Origin: Chryseobacterium sp. 39-10
GTDB lineage: Bacteria; Bacteroidota; Bacteroidia; Flavobacteriales; Weeksellaceae
Direction of reading: 5' to 3'
NCBI GenBank assembly: GCA_001898255.1
Contig: MKTK01000011.1
Span: 21,009-85,008, forward strand
Length of the DNA stretch: 64,000 nucleotides
Shown: positions 55,288 to 64,000 of the stretch, in pieces
How positions within the stretch are numbered: position 1 is the stretch's first letter
Layout: each line of letters begins with the position of its first letter
Notes under the pieces: model-generated
The model's input: only the letters and a program-made list of their open reading frames with translations
The model's database searches: none
Told to the model about the DNA's origin: nothing
Program-made: the position numbers and the translations under genes

Positions 55288-56310
55288 ATGCCCGATTTTT
55301 TACATCCCGATAAGGAGAATTTTTCCGATGATGAGCTGGTGCAGGAAGAGAAAATTCGGCCGCAGAGTTTTCAGGATTTTGCCGGCCAGCGAAAGACGCT
55401 GGACAACTTGGAAGTTTTTGTTGCCGCTGCCAAAAAGCGTGGCGGGGCTTTAGATCATGTCCTTTTACATGGTCCACCAGGATTGGGTAAAACAACATTG
55501 TCTCATATTATTGCAAACGAATTGGGGGTGAATTGCAAAATTACCTCGGGACCGGTGCTTGATAAACCAGGAAGTTTAGCAGGACTCTTGACCAATCTTG
55601 AAGAAAACGATGTGCTTTTCATCGATGAAATTCATCGGCTTTCACCAGTGGTAGAGGAATATCTCTATTCAGCGATGGAAGATTACAAAATTGATATTAT
55701 GCTGGAAACTGGCCCGAATGCAAGGAGCGTTCAGATTGGTTTGAATCCCTTCACTTTAGTAGGTGCCACCACGCGAAGCGGAATGCTGACCAAACCGATG
55801 CTTGCCAGATTTGGCATTCAGGCGCGGCTGGAATATTATACCGTCGAGCTTTTAGGGATGATTATCGAACGGAGTGCAAGGGTTTTAGGGGTTAAGATTC
55901 ATGAAGATGCAGCATTAGAAATTGCCAGAAGAAGCCGTGGAACTCCCAGAATTGCCAACGCGTTGCTGAGGCGAGTGCGCGATTTTGCAGAGATTAAAGG
56001 CAATGGTGACGTCGAAATCGGTATTACCCAATTTGCACTCAATTCGCTAAATGTTGACGAATTCGGGCTGGATGACATGGACAATAAAATTATGCGGGTC
56101 ATGATTGAAAACTTTCGTGGAAAACCGGTAGGTATTTCGGCATTGGCAACCTCCATTGGGGAAAATCCGGAAACACTGGAAGAGGTGTATGAGCCGTTTC
56201 TGATTCAGGAAGGATTCATCATCCGAACACCACGTGGAAGAGAAGTGACGGAGAAAGCATACCAGCATCTGAAAATTTCGAAACCAAAAAATCTGGGTGA
56301 ATTGTTTTAA
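55288..56310 (+). CDS. ruvB: Holliday junction branch migration helicase RuvB
   Basis: A 340-residue AAA+ motor from ATG 55288 ([11 protein letters not shown]); an in-frame start four codons upstream is less likely. It begins with the RuvB opening [12 protein letters not shown]. Walker A is GPPGLGKTT (from G62), Walker B FIDEIHR (near 111), sensor/arginine finger region [18 protein letters not shown]. The C-terminal winged helix contains [20 protein letters not shown]. RuvA and RuvC are not in the window. It is 2 nt upstream of a PaiB-like gene. Confidence 0.97.
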   Translation: MPDFLHPDKENFSDDELVQEEKIRPQSFQDFAGQRKTLDNLEVFVAAAKKRGGALDHVLLHGPPGLGKTTLSHIIANELGVNCKITSGPVLDKPGSLAGLLTNLEENDVLFIDEIHRLSPVVEEYLYSAMEDYKIDIMLETGPNARSVQIGLNPFTLVGATTRSGMLTKPMLARFGIQARLEYYTVELLGMIIERSARVLGVKIHEDAALEIARRSRGTPRIANALLRRVRDFAEIKGNGDVEIGITQFALNSLNVDEFGLDDMDNKIMRVMIENFRGKPVGISALATSIGENPETLEEVYEPFLIQEGFIIRTPRGREVTEKAYQHLKISKPKNLGELF

Positions 56311-56312
56311 AA

Positions 56313-56924
56313 ATGTACATCCCTAAAATCTATAAAAGTGAAGATAGTGAACTGATGAAGAAAATCATCAGCGAGAATGGTTTTGCTCTTTTAATTACTG
56401 GAAAAGAGAAGCTATCTGCAACCCATTCGATGTTTTTGCTGAACGAAAATGAAAACGGTTTTTATCTGGAAACCCATATTTCGAAAGGGAATTTTCAAGC
56501 CAAAGTATTACAGAATGGCGATGAAGTTTTGTGCGATTTTCTGGGTGCACATGCCTATATTTCTTCGTCATGGTATGATCATGAAAATGTATCTACATGG
56601 AATTATGAAGCCGTTCAGATTCGCGGAACGGTAGAATTGATGACTGATGAAGAACTTTACGAGCATCTTCGGAAACTGACTTTCAAATATGAAAAAATTC
56701 AGAAATGCCCGGTGTTTATGGAGAATATGGGCGATGAGTTTGTGAGAGAGGAAATGAAAGGTGCTTTTGGTTTAATGATTATTCCGACTGAGATGTTCAT
56801 TGTCCAAAAACTTTCGCAAAACAGAAAAGAAGAAGATTTTAAAAACATCATTTCCCAACTCGAAAACGGTGATGAAAACGAAAGGGAGATTGCGAAAAAA
56901 ATGAAGAGGATTAATAAATTTTAA
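56313..56924 (+). CDS. FMN-binding PaiB-like protein
   Basis: A 203-residue protein of the PaiB/pyridoxamine-oxidase-like split-barrel family. Typical points are the opening MYIPKIYK, THISKGNFQ in place of the usual HlarANPQ-type segment, FLGAHAYISSSWYDHENVSTWNYEAVQIRG, and GAFGLMIIPTEM. In Bacillus PaiB affects sporulation and protease genes, but a general regulator role here is not supported; FMN binding is the safer inference. It starts 2 nt after ruvB, so it is co-transcribed. Confidence 0.85.
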   Translation: MYIPKIYKSEDSELMKKIISENGFALLITGKEKLSATHSMFLLNENENGFYLETHISKGNFQAKVLQNGDEVLCDFLGAHAYISSSWYDHENVSTWNYEAVQIRGTVELMTDEELYEHLRKLTFKYEKIQKCPVFMENMGDEFVREEMKGAFGLMIIPTEMFIVQKLSQNRKEEDFKNIISQLENGDENEREIAKKMKRINKF

Positions 56925-56954
56925 AATTTGTATTTTTACATAAAATCATCAATT

Positions 56955-57206
56955 ATGGATATAGCAACCAGAAAATACAGGTTCATCGAAAAATTCATCA
57001 ACAGCATTAATGATGATCGTATTGAGTTGTTCGAATCGCTTTTGGCAACTCAATCCGAAGAAAATGATATTGTGGCTTTCAGTGTTTCCGGCGAACCGGT
57101 GACCAAAGCGCAGTACATTCAGCAAATAAAAGAAGCGGAGAAAGATATTGAAGAGGGACGTTTCAAAACAGTTTCCGATTTGGAAAAAGAAGTAAAAAAC
57201 TGGTAA
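56955..57206 (+). CDS. Probable antitoxin of a RelE/ParE system
   Basis: An 83-residue acidic, mostly helical protein from ATG 56955 (MDIATRKYRFIEKF). The end EAEKDIEEGRFKTVSDLEKEV is typical of Bacteroidota antitoxins that neutralise RelE/ParE toxins. No clear DNA-binding fold is recognisable. It ends 1 nt before the toxin start, the usual antitoxin-first order with translational coupling. The pair sits between PaiB-like and MBL-fold genes. Confidence 0.75.
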   Translation: MDIATRKYRFIEKFINSINDDRIELFESLLATQSEENDIVAFSVSGEPVTKAQYIQQIKEAEKDIEEGRFKTVSDLEKEVKNW

Positions 57207-57207
57207 A

Positions 57208-57516
57208 ATGATCCTTAAACCGCTTCAGATAATCTGGTCTGAAAGTGCGATTTCGGACTTAAAAATAATTTGCGACTGGATATTGGAAATGTCCGACTCA
57301 GAAGAAACATCCGAAAGAATCAGAACAAAGATTATAAAAAAATCGAAACGGATTATCTTCCCCGAACAATATCAAACAGATGAGACTTTAGGAACTCCTT
57401 ATCGCAGAATGTTTGTGAGCCATTATAAAATCGTTTATAAACAGGATAATGAAAATATTATTCATATTCTTAAAATCTTCGACACCTTACAAGATCCTCA
57501 AAAAATAAAGAAATAA
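57208..57516 (+). CDS. RelE/ParE family toxin
   Basis: A 102-residue basic protein with the RelE/ParE core: IIWSESAISDLKIICDWI near the N-terminus, then PEQYQTDETLGTPYRRMFVSHYKIVYKQDNENIIHILKIFDT-like strands (quoted in parts: YRRMFVSHYKIVY and IIHILKIFDT). The conserved Arg and the C-terminal aromatic/basic residues could support mRNA cleavage or gyrase inhibition; sequence alone does not decide. It is coupled to the upstream antitoxin and followed 5 nt later by an unrelated hydrolase gene. Confidence 0.82.
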   Translation: MILKPLQIIWSESAISDLKIICDWILEMSDSEETSERIRTKIIKKSKRIIFPEQYQTDETLGTPYRRMFVSHYKIVYKQDNENIIHILKIFDTLQDPQKIKK

Positions 57517-57521
57517 ATACT

Positions 57522-58388
57522 ATGAAGCTATACCCAATTCAATGCGGAAAATTTAAATTGGACGGTGGTGCCATGTTTGGCGTGGTGCCCAAAACATTAT
57601 GGCAGAAGACCAATCCTGCAGATGAAAATAACCTCATCGAACTCGGAACCCGTTCTCTATTGGTAGAGGATGGTAAAAAATTAATCCTGATCGATTGCGG
57701 ACTTGGCCATAAACAAGACGAAAAATTCTTTGGTCACTACTCGCTGTGGGGTGATGATTCGTTGGACAATAACCTGAAAAAATATGGATTTGTAAGGGAT
57801 GATATTACGGATGTATTTCTTACCCATTTGCATTTCGACCATTGTGGTGGAGCGATAGAGTGGAACGATGATAAAACGGGTTACCGACCGGCGTTCAAAA
57901 ACGCACATTTCTGGAGCAATGAAAATCATTGGAAATGGGCTACAGAGCCCAATCCGCGAGAGAAAGCCAGTTTCCTAAAAGAAAATATTTTGCCCTTGCA
58001 GGAAAGTGGCCAGCTTAATTTTCTCCCGATACCACAGAATGGAAACTATGGTTTTGCACCCGATTTGAAAATGGACGTAATTTTTGTGGATGGACATACC
58101 GAGAAGCAAATGCTTCCCGTGATTCAGTATCAGGAAAAAACAATCGTTTTTGCTGCTGATCTTATTCCTACGGTAGGCCATATTCCTCAGGTTTATGTGA
58201 TGGGATACGACACGCGACCGCTGCTGACAATGGAAGAAAAAGGAAAATTCCTAAAACAGTGCGTGGATAATGAATACCTGCTTTTCTTCGAGCATGATGC
58301 ACACCATGAACTGGCGAGCTTGAAAATGACCGAGCGCGGCGTACGGCTCGATGAAACATTTTCAATGAATGATGTTTTTGGATATTAA
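57522..58388 (+). CDS. MBL-fold metallo-hydrolase (lactonase-like)
   Basis: A 288-residue metallo-beta-lactamase-fold enzyme with the metal motif THLHFDHCGG and further ligand regions DGHTEKQMLP, AADLIPT and FFEHDAHHE. The N-terminal domain (IQCGKFKLDGGAMFGVVP) resembles enzymes labelled quorum-quenching lactonases, but the substrate is not identifiable. It is cytosolic, 5 nt after the toxin gene and 15 nt before coaE, so these genes may share a transcript. Confidence 0.88.
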   Translation: MKLYPIQCGKFKLDGGAMFGVVPKTLWQKTNPADENNLIELGTRSLLVEDGKKLILIDCGLGHKQDEKFFGHYSLWGDDSLDNNLKKYGFVRDDITDVFLTHLHFDHCGGAIEWNDDKTGYRPAFKNAHFWSNENHWKWATEPNPREKASFLKENILPLQESGQLNFLPIPQNGNYGFAPDLKMDVIFVDGHTEKQMLPVIQYQEKTIVFAADLIPTVGHIPQVYVMGYDTRPLLTMEEKGKFLKQCVDNEYLLFFEHDAHHELASLKMTERGVRLDETFSMNDVFGY

Positions 58389-58403
58389 TACCCGAAAAGC
58401 AGG

Positions 58404-59024
58404 ATGGAAATAGAACAGGAGTATTTTGGTAAAAAAATTATAGGATTAACCGGCGGTATTGGTTCGGGTAAAACTACCGTGGCAAAGTTTATTGAGGAAC
58501 TGGGTTTTCCCGTGTATTATTCTGATGAGCGTGCCAAAGATATTGTGAATGATGATGATCTTCTCAAGGAAAGAATTATCCAGTTGCTTGGTGAAAATGC
58601 ATATGATGAAAACGGTATTTACAACCGGAAGTATGTTGCCGAACTGGTATTTAATAACAATGATTTGTTGCAAGAGCTGAACGGGATGATTCATCCGGCG
58701 GTGAAATATGATTTCGAAAAGTGGATTCAGCACCAACAAGGTAAATTGCTTTTCAAAGAAACTGCATTGTTGTTTGAGCTTCGGCTGAATCAGCACTGCT
58801 ACAAATCCATTCTCATCACCGCAGATGATAATTTGCGGCTGAAAAGGGTGATGCAACGCGATGGCAAAACGTACCGTGAAGTAGAAAAGATCATGGACAA
58901 GCAAATGCCCGAAAAGGAGAAAGTGAGGAAGGCCGACTTTGTTATTTTTAATAATGACGGCATGCAAGAACTGATGCTGCAAACAGAAACCATTATCCAA
59001 AAGCTGCTTTCCGAAATAGAATAA
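58404..59024 (+). CDS. coaE: Dephospho-CoA kinase
   Basis: A 206-residue kinase for the last step of coenzyme A synthesis. The P-loop GGIGSGKTT lies at residues 17-25, followed by FPVYYSDERAKDIV, the substrate-binding HPAVKYDFEKWI and the lid segment RDGKTYREVEKIM. The length is normal. A short N-terminal extension (MEIEQEYFG) precedes the first strand. It ends before a strong bidirectional terminator. Confidence 0.96.
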   Translation: MEIEQEYFGKKIIGLTGGIGSGKTTVAKFIEELGFPVYYSDERAKDIVNDDDLLKERIIQLLGENAYDENGIYNRKYVAELVFNNNDLLQELNGMIHPAVKYDFEKWIQHQQGKLLFKETALLFELRLNQHCYKSILITADDNLRLKRVMQRDGKTYREVEKIMDKQMPEKEKVRKADFVIFNNDGMQELMLQTETIIQKLLSEIE

Positions 59025-59046
59025 ACCATATTTAGCGATTAATAAA

Positions 59047-59080
59047 AAACCTGAACTTCAGACGAGTTCAGGTTTTCTTT
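59047..59080. terminator. Bidirectional terminator between coaE and the large surface protein
   Basis: AAACCTGAACT (59047-59057) and AGTTCAGGTTT (59065-59075) form a perfect 11-bp stem with a 7-nt loop, A-run on the left and T-run on the right. Confidence 0.92.
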
Positions 59081-59091
59081 ATGATTTCATT

Positions 59092-62000
59092 TTATTCTCG
59101 GTTTTTCACCAGGATCCAGCCACTGTATTGATTGACAGTTGGTGTACCCGGCTCTCGCCATTTCATAACATACCAGTAACTTCCTGTTGAAAGTTCTTTT
59201 CCAAAAGCTCTTCCGTCCCAGATGTAATTATTGCTCTTGTTACCAGTAAAGAGGAGCTTGCCATAGCGATCGAAAATCTGCATGAATGAATCCTCTTTCT
59301 TCAGTAATCCTGAATAATCCAGTATATCGTTTACGCCGTCACCATTCGGGGTAATCACATTGTAAAGTTCAATGACGTTAATGTTGGTAGAAACCGGTGC
59401 GCAATTGTCGGCCGAAATTACATAGATCGTATGATCGCCACCACGAACGTTGGTGAACACATTCGATGATTGATAATTATTGTTGTCCATCGCGTATTGG
59501 TATGGTGGGTTTCCACCGCTTACCTGCACCGTAACGGTTGTTCCCTGTATTTCTACAGAAGTAATTACAGGTAAATCAAAAGCGGTTACCGATACATGCT
59601 GCTTGTACACACAGGTTCCTGTTTTCAGCTCTACCCAATAATCACCCACCGGAACAGTCACTGTTTGTGAGGTTGCGCCCGTACTCCATAGGTATCCGTC
59701 GAATCCTCCACCTGCATCCAAGGTTGTCGTAGTTCCGGGGCATATTGGTTTATCTATCAAAAGGTCAGATTTTCTCGGTACCTGGAAAGAAACATTCAGC
59801 TTGCCGATAACATCGCAGAATCCTGTTTTAGAGAACCTGATGTAAAAGACCTGATCACCCGTGACCGTTTGTGCCGAAGATACCGGGCCAATATTGTTTT
59901 CTGCATCATGTTGGCTCATGTAATATTTTAAGGACACCGCGTTATCATTGGTAAATCGTGATTTGTAAGTGTTAAGCGTGATGTTTTCGGTTCCGTTGCG
60001 GTCATTGTCACATACCGTTACGGTTTCATTGTTTGAAAGCAGCGGAATATTATTACCGAACTTAAACTCGATTTGTTTCACATCCGCCGGACAATACTGC
60101 GAAACTGCATACACATAAACCTTGGTATTGGCAGTATAAGACCATGTTGCCGGATTTTGAATATAGTTGTTGTTTCCTACTGCTGCATCTCCAGGATTGA
60201 GGTAATAACGAACCGTGAACAGCGATGCATTACCGATGATGGAATTGGTAATGTTATCCAGATTCACCGGAATGGAACCATCAAAATCATCATCACAAAG
60301 GGTTCCTGCATAATTGGTGAGTTTCCATATCGGTTTTGGAGATTCTACAATGGTAATCGTTTTGGTGAAAACACATGTTGAAGCGTTGGTGAAGGAAACC
60401 GTATAAACACCAACCCCTAATGTTGCGGTATTGGTCGTGGAAACCACCGTGCTTCCTTTTTTCCATAGCCACGCGGTATAGGTCGTTTCCGCGTTTAGCG
60501 TGATAGTACTTCCTTGACAAATCGTGTAAGTATCGAGCAGTGCAGTAGGAGTAGATTGTTTGAACAATACTTTCAACTCACCAATGGCATCACAGAAACC
60601 TGCTTTTTTGAAACGGTAGTAGAACGTTGTATTTGCAGTAATCGGTTGATTAGCACCAATTGTAGGAGTACCGTTTTGTGCATTTGCCAAAGTAGTATAA
60701 TATTTTGCTGAAGCAATTACAGCAGGATCTGTACTAAACAGATTTCTATAATTGGCAAGGTTAATGTTTTCCGTTCCGTTCAAATCATTATCACAAACGG
60801 TAGTAGTTTCGGAGTTTGAGATTAAAGATAAATCGGTTCCGAATTTAAACTCAATCGGGAAGACTTCACCCGGGCAATACTGCGATTCTGCTCTTACCCA
60901 AATCTTAATATTGCCAGAATATGACCAACCTGCAGGATTTTGAATAAAGTTTCCGTTACCTAAATTCGCATCAGTTGGATTCAGATAATAGTGAACCGTA
61001 AACAGCGTGTGATTGGTAATGATAATCGGTGTAACGTTATTGAGATTCACGGGAATGATACCGTCGAAATTCTCATCACAAAGCGTAGAGTTGTACGCGG
61101 TGAGATTCCAGATTGGTTTTGGAGAATCAACGATGGTAATCGTTTTGGTAAATATACATCCCGATGAATTGGTGAAGGAAACGGTATAAACTCCGGCACT
61201 TAAGGTTGCGGTATTGGTCGTGGAAACCACCGTACTTCCTTTTTTCCATAACCATGCGGTATAGGTCGTTTCCGCATTCAGTGTAGTGGTGCTTCCTGCA
61301 CAAACGGTATAGGAATCGCGTAATGCTGTGGGTGTAGCAGCTTTAAATACAAGGTTCAGTGTGCCAATCACGTCGCAGAAACCGGCTTTGGTAAAGCGAT
61401 AGTAGAAGGTCTTGTCTGCTGTAATGGTTTGTGCTGCGGTAATCGCTCCGGTGTTGTTTTGTGCATTTTGGAGCGTTGCGAAATAGCGAACTGTTACCGA
61501 AGTATCGGCGGTAAACAATGATCGGTAATTACCGAGGTTGATATTTTCGGTGCCGTCAATATTATTGTCACAAACGGTCGGATTTACGGTGTGGTCGATC
61601 AAAGGCAGGTCGGTTCCGAACTTAAACTCGATCTGTTTCACTTCTGCAGGGCAATACTGCGAAACTGCATACACATAAACCTTGGTATTGGCAGTATAAG
61701 ACCATGTTGCCGGATTTTGAATATAGTTGTTGTTTCCTACTGCTGCATCTCCAGGATTGAGGTAATAACGAACGGTAAACAGCGTTGGATTGCCGAGAAT
61801 CACCGGTGTCACCTGATTCAGGTTTACATTAATAATGCCATCAAAATTACTATCACACAGTGCGCCATTGAATGCTGCCAAATTCCAGATCGGTTTCGGC
61901 GATTCCACAATGGTGATATTCTTGGTGAAAATACATCCGTCTCCATCTGTAAACGAAACCTTGTAAACACCTAACCCTAAGGTCGCAGTATTGCTTGTAG

Positions 62001-64000
62001 AAACAGTAGTACTTCCACTTTGCCATAACCATGAAGTATAGGTCGTCTCCGCATTGAGTGTAATCGTGCTTCCCTGACAAACGGTGTATGAGTCATGTAG
62101 AGCCGTTGGTGTTCCTTGCTTGAACTGAAGATTCAATACCCCAATCTCGTCGCAGAAACCGGCTTTGGTGAAACGGTAATAGAAGGTTTTATCTCCGGTA
62201 ATGGTTTGGGTTGGTGCAATGCTGGGTGTATTATTCTGCGCGGCCTGCAACGTCGCGAAATATTTAACCGTTGCGGCAGCATCTGTTGTAAACAAAGAGG
62301 TCATGGTGGACAGGTCAACATTTTCAGTATTATTGTGGTCATTGTCGCACACTATTTTGGATTGTGGAGTTGCGACAGTGAATTTGGTTCCTGTTTTTAG
62401 CTGAATTTCTTTGATGGTGGTGGGGCAGCCATTGGGTGCATCCACACGAATCCATACCGAAGTGTCGGCTGTAAAGCTGAAAATTCCAGTTAAATTATTG
62501 GTTCCGTTCGCTGTTGCAAAAGCCGAAGTGGCATAATATTTCACCACAAAATTGGAGGGCTGCACCAAAACAATAGGCGTTATGGTACTGAGATCTACTT
62601 TGTAAACGCCGTCAATTTTTCCGTCGATATCCTCATCGCAATGAAGCTTGGTGTAAAGGGTTTCCTTCACTTCCGGTGCTAATTTCGATTTGAGTTCCAC
62701 TTTTGCAACGGAAACACAATTCATTGAATTGACTAATCGTACATAGATGAAACCATCCGCCGAAGTATAATTGGTGAAATTAAGAATCTGATTGGCAGCA
62801 ATGTTATTTTGTGCACCGTTTTGAGTGGTGAAGTAAGTTTTGGTGAGTGTTCCATCGGGTGATACATTCGCAGTGGAAAGGTCGTAGGTGGCAACTCCAT
62901 TGGTAGAACATTGCTGCAATACAGCATCGTCACGCTTTTCAATCATGTGAACGGTAGTTTGTACTGTTTCGCAATCCGGAATAGCACCCATTCCACAGAA
63001 AGAAAATTTGAATTGATCGGTACCCGACGCACCAGGATTAGCATTGTAGGTAATGGTTCCGTTTGGATTCACCACCACAGTACCTTTTGAAGGAGCAGTT
63101 ACAATGGTTACTGTGGCAGGATTGACGGCCTGTGAACTAAGTGCAAATGCAGGCGTAATAATTTCGTTAATTCCACAACTGTTAATATTGTTATTGGTAT
63201 AGGTGGTACAGTTATAGAATTTATAATCCTGTGTTTGAATCTGCGAACAAGAGCCCTGCTGAATTCTAACAGCATAAATTCCTGCTTGTGGTGGTTCGTA
63301 GGTATTAGTTCCTGTTGCGCCTGGAGCAGTACTATAAGTGCCGTCTGGATTTTTTATAAGCCATTGATAGCTGTCGAATCCTTCAGTTACCGCCAATTTA
63401 ACACCCGGTAAACAATCGCCGCTCACTTTTAGGATTAACGGAATAGCTGAAAAACCAGCGAAGTAGCCGCCGTAACCGAATGCCGCATTGCCACTTGCAA
63501 TACCGGCTGTTACAGCTTTTGTGGATTGTACGGTAATATTTCCGGTTACATTAGGAATGGAATATGTTACCCATTTTTGTTCTGCCGGAATGGTCGAAAT
63601 ATCATAAGGACCATAAGTTAAAGCAGGTGTATTACCATTAACAGTTACGGCTGCTCCTTTTTCGGTAATAATGTTGAGCTTGGTTGTAAATGTCGGACTG
63701 TGAGGTACATTTGATAGATAGTTAATATAGCTTATCTCGTCAATCTTCCTCGGTAGGTAGCAGTTCAGCGGCGGTATATAATTCATACCTCCTGTTGCAA
63801 GAGGTGCTGATCCGAATTCCACCCCTCCCAAAAGCTGAAATACATATACTTTTTTTCCGCTTGCCGTGCGGATATGCAAATTGTAATGATTATTGCCTCG
63901 GAGTACAAAACTACTTTCTGGCACGCGGTAGTAGTCACCCGGGTTAGCGAGTGTAGTGACAGCGGTAGGCGAGTCATTCAAATAAATTGGCGTATTGGCT
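59092..64000 (-). CDS. Giant repetitive surface protein with T9SS type B sorting domain (N-terminus outside window)
   Basis: The open frame continues past the right edge, where it reads ANTPIYLNDSPTAV, so start and signal peptide are missing; over 1,630 residues are present. The first 230 or so resemble an IgGFc-binding-like domain (GDYYRVPESSF and GGYFAGFSAIPLIL). A cadherin/Ig-like segment (SKGTVVVNPNGTITYN) follows, then about 850 residues of repeats with CDND, FYYRFTKAGFCD, TLNAETTYT and SPKPIW motifs. The C-terminus is a gliding-motility-type domain: VITPNGDGVNDILDYSG, FDRYGKLLFTG and GSYWYVMKW. T9SS type B export and surface adhesion are inferred. Confidence 0.9.
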   Translation of the reverse strand, partial: ANTPIYLNDSPTAVTTLANPGDYYRVPESSFVLRGNNHYNLHIRTASGKKVYVFQLLGGVEFGSAPLATGGMNYIPPLNCYLPRKIDEISYINYLSNVPHSPTFTTKLNIITEKGAAVTVNGNTPALTYGPYDISTIPAEQKWVTYSIPNVTGNITVQSTKAVTAGIASGNAAFGYGGYFAGFSAIPLILKVSGDCLPGVKLAVTEGFDSYQWLIKNPDGTYSTAPGATGTNTYEPPQAGIYAVRIQQGSCSQIQTQDYKFYNCTTYTNNNINSCGINEIITPAFALSSQAVNPATVTIVTAPSKGTVVVNPNGTITYNANPGASGTDQFKFSFCGMGAIPDCETVQTTVHMIEKRDDAVLQQCSTNGVATYDLSTANVSPDGTLTKTYFTTQNGAQNNIAANQILNFTNYTSADGFIYVRLVNSMNCVSVAKVELKSKLAPEVKETLYTKLHCDEDIDGKIDGVYKVDLSTITPIVLVQPSNFVVKYYATSAFATANGTNNLTGIFSFTADTSVWIRVDAPNGCPTTIKEIQLKTGTKFTVATPQSKIVCDNDHNNTENVDLSTMTSLFTTDAAATVKYFATLQAAQNNTPSIAPTQTITGDKTFYYRFTKAGFCDEIGVLNLQFKQGTPTALHDSYTVCQGSTITLNAETTYTSWLWQSGSTTVSTSNTATLGLGVYKVSFTDGDGCIFTKNITIVESPKPIWNLAAFNGALCDSNFDGIINVNLNQVTPVILGNPTLFTVRYYLNPGDAAVGNNNYIQNPATWSYTANTKVYVYAVSQYCPAEVKQIEFKFGTDLPLIDHTVNPTVCDNNIDGTENINLGNYRSLFTADTSVTVRYFATLQNAQNNTGAITAAQTITADKTFYYRFTKAGFCDVIGTLNLVFKAATPTALRDSYTVCAGSTTTLNAETTYTAWLWKKGSTVVSTTNTATLSAGVYTVSFTNSSGCIFTKTITIVDSPKPIWNLTAYNSTLCDENFDGIIPVNLNNVTPIIITNHTLFTVHYYLNPTDANLGNGNFIQNPAGWSYSGNIKIWVRAESQYCPGEVFPIEFKFGTDLSLISNSETTTVCDNDLNGTENINLANYRNLFSTDPAVIASAKYYTTLANAQNGTPTIGANQPITANTTFYYRFKKAGFCDAIGELKVLFKQSTPTALLDTYTICQGSTITLNAETTYTAWLWKKGSTVVSTTNTATLGVGVYTVSFTNASTCVFTKTITIVESPKPIWKLTNYAGTLCDDDFDGSIPVNLDNITNSIIGNASLFTVRYYLNPGDAAVGNNNYIQNPATWSYTANTKVYVYAVSQYCPADVKQIEFKFGNNIPLLSNNETVTVCDNDRNGTENITLNTYKSRFTNDNAVSLKYYMSQHDAENNIGPVSSAQTVTGDQVFYIRFSKTGFCDVIGKLNVSFQVPRKSDLLIDKPICPGTTTTLDAGGGFDGYLWSTGATSQTVTVPVGDYWVELKTGTCVYKQHVSVTAFDLPVITSVEIQGTTVTVQVSGGNPPYQYAMDNNNYQSSNVFTNVRGGDHTIYVISADNCAPVSTNINVIELYNVITPNGDGVNDILDYSGLLKKEDSFMQIFDRYGKLLFTGNKSNNYIWDGRAFGKELSTGSYWYVMKWREPGTPTVNQYSGWILVKNRE
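59770..62400 (-). repeat. Tandem ~780-bp modules in the surface protein gene
   Basis: The SPKPIW codons recur at about 61885, 61108 and 60325, spacings of 777 and 783 bp (about 260 residues), with partial units at both ends. Each module has a CDND...FCD part, an Ig-like TLNAETTYT part and an LCD..FDG part. A 122-bp block is identical at 60092-60213 and 61652-61773, two modules apart. Confidence 0.9.

Noticed and set aside
60073-61974. Open frames of about 100-127 codons on the plus strand opposite the surface-protein repeats
   Set aside because: They recur because the coding strand repeats; they have no family motifs or start signals and lie antisense to a clear gene.

Overview
The window is chromosomal DNA from a Bacteroidota bacterium, most likely a member of the Weeksellaceae (Chryseobacterium/Kaistella group). 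Evidence for this: promoters of the TTG-N19/20-TAnnTTTG type, A-rich leaders without Shine-Dalgarno sequences, several type IX secretion (T9SS) parts and cargo proteins, and flavobacterial families such as DUF3467, DUF3822 and DUF4403. The placement rests on recognised families, not on a database search.

Region by region. 1-13.7 kb: end of rplJ, rplL, rpoB, rpoC and a DUF3467 gene. The rpoB-rpoC pair, almost always contiguous in bacteria, is split by about 4 kb of AT-rich DNA. That DNA encodes a polytopic membrane protein, a beta-roll fibre-like protein broken at a run of eight G, and a T9SS-exported metzincin protease. rpoB also has a long leader (about 316 nt) that can fold into a domain closed at its 5' end. 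13.8-34.8 kb: a mixed housekeeping block: secreted nuclease, ribB with a decayed ribA-like domain, flavin monooxygenase, tRNA-Cys, aroC, thioredoxin-like proteins, miaA, the T9SS plug protein, hemH, a NifU-like protein, gamma-carbonic anhydrase, a Pif1-like helicase and lnt. 34.9-40.2 kb: a leftward thrA-thrB-thrC-folB operon. It is preceded by a 34-residue leader peptide with eight consecutive Thr codons, so it is probably controlled by attenuation. 40.3-42.9 kb: leftward yicC-gmk-nadA. 42.9-49.8 kb: a PASTA protein, an RluA-type pseudouridine synthase, a PorP/SprF protein, hemW, murI, DUF3822 and rsmD. 49.8-55.1 kb: a leftward hutI-paaB-paaC-paaD-paaG-paaH-paaI run that lacks paaA and paaE. 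55.3-59.0 kb: ruvB, a PaiB-like protein, a RelE/ParE toxin-antitoxin pair, an MBL-fold hydrolase and coaE. 59.1-64.0 kb: the C-terminal part of a very large repetitive T9SS type B surface protein that runs off the right edge.

Common themes. The T9SS is represented by its plug, a PorP/SprF partner, and cargo with both type A and type B sorting domains, at scattered loci. The most unusual things here are the interrupted rpoBC operon with its poly-G gene, the structured rpoB leader, and the Thr-codon leader peptide. No CRISPR array, prophage or transposase was seen.
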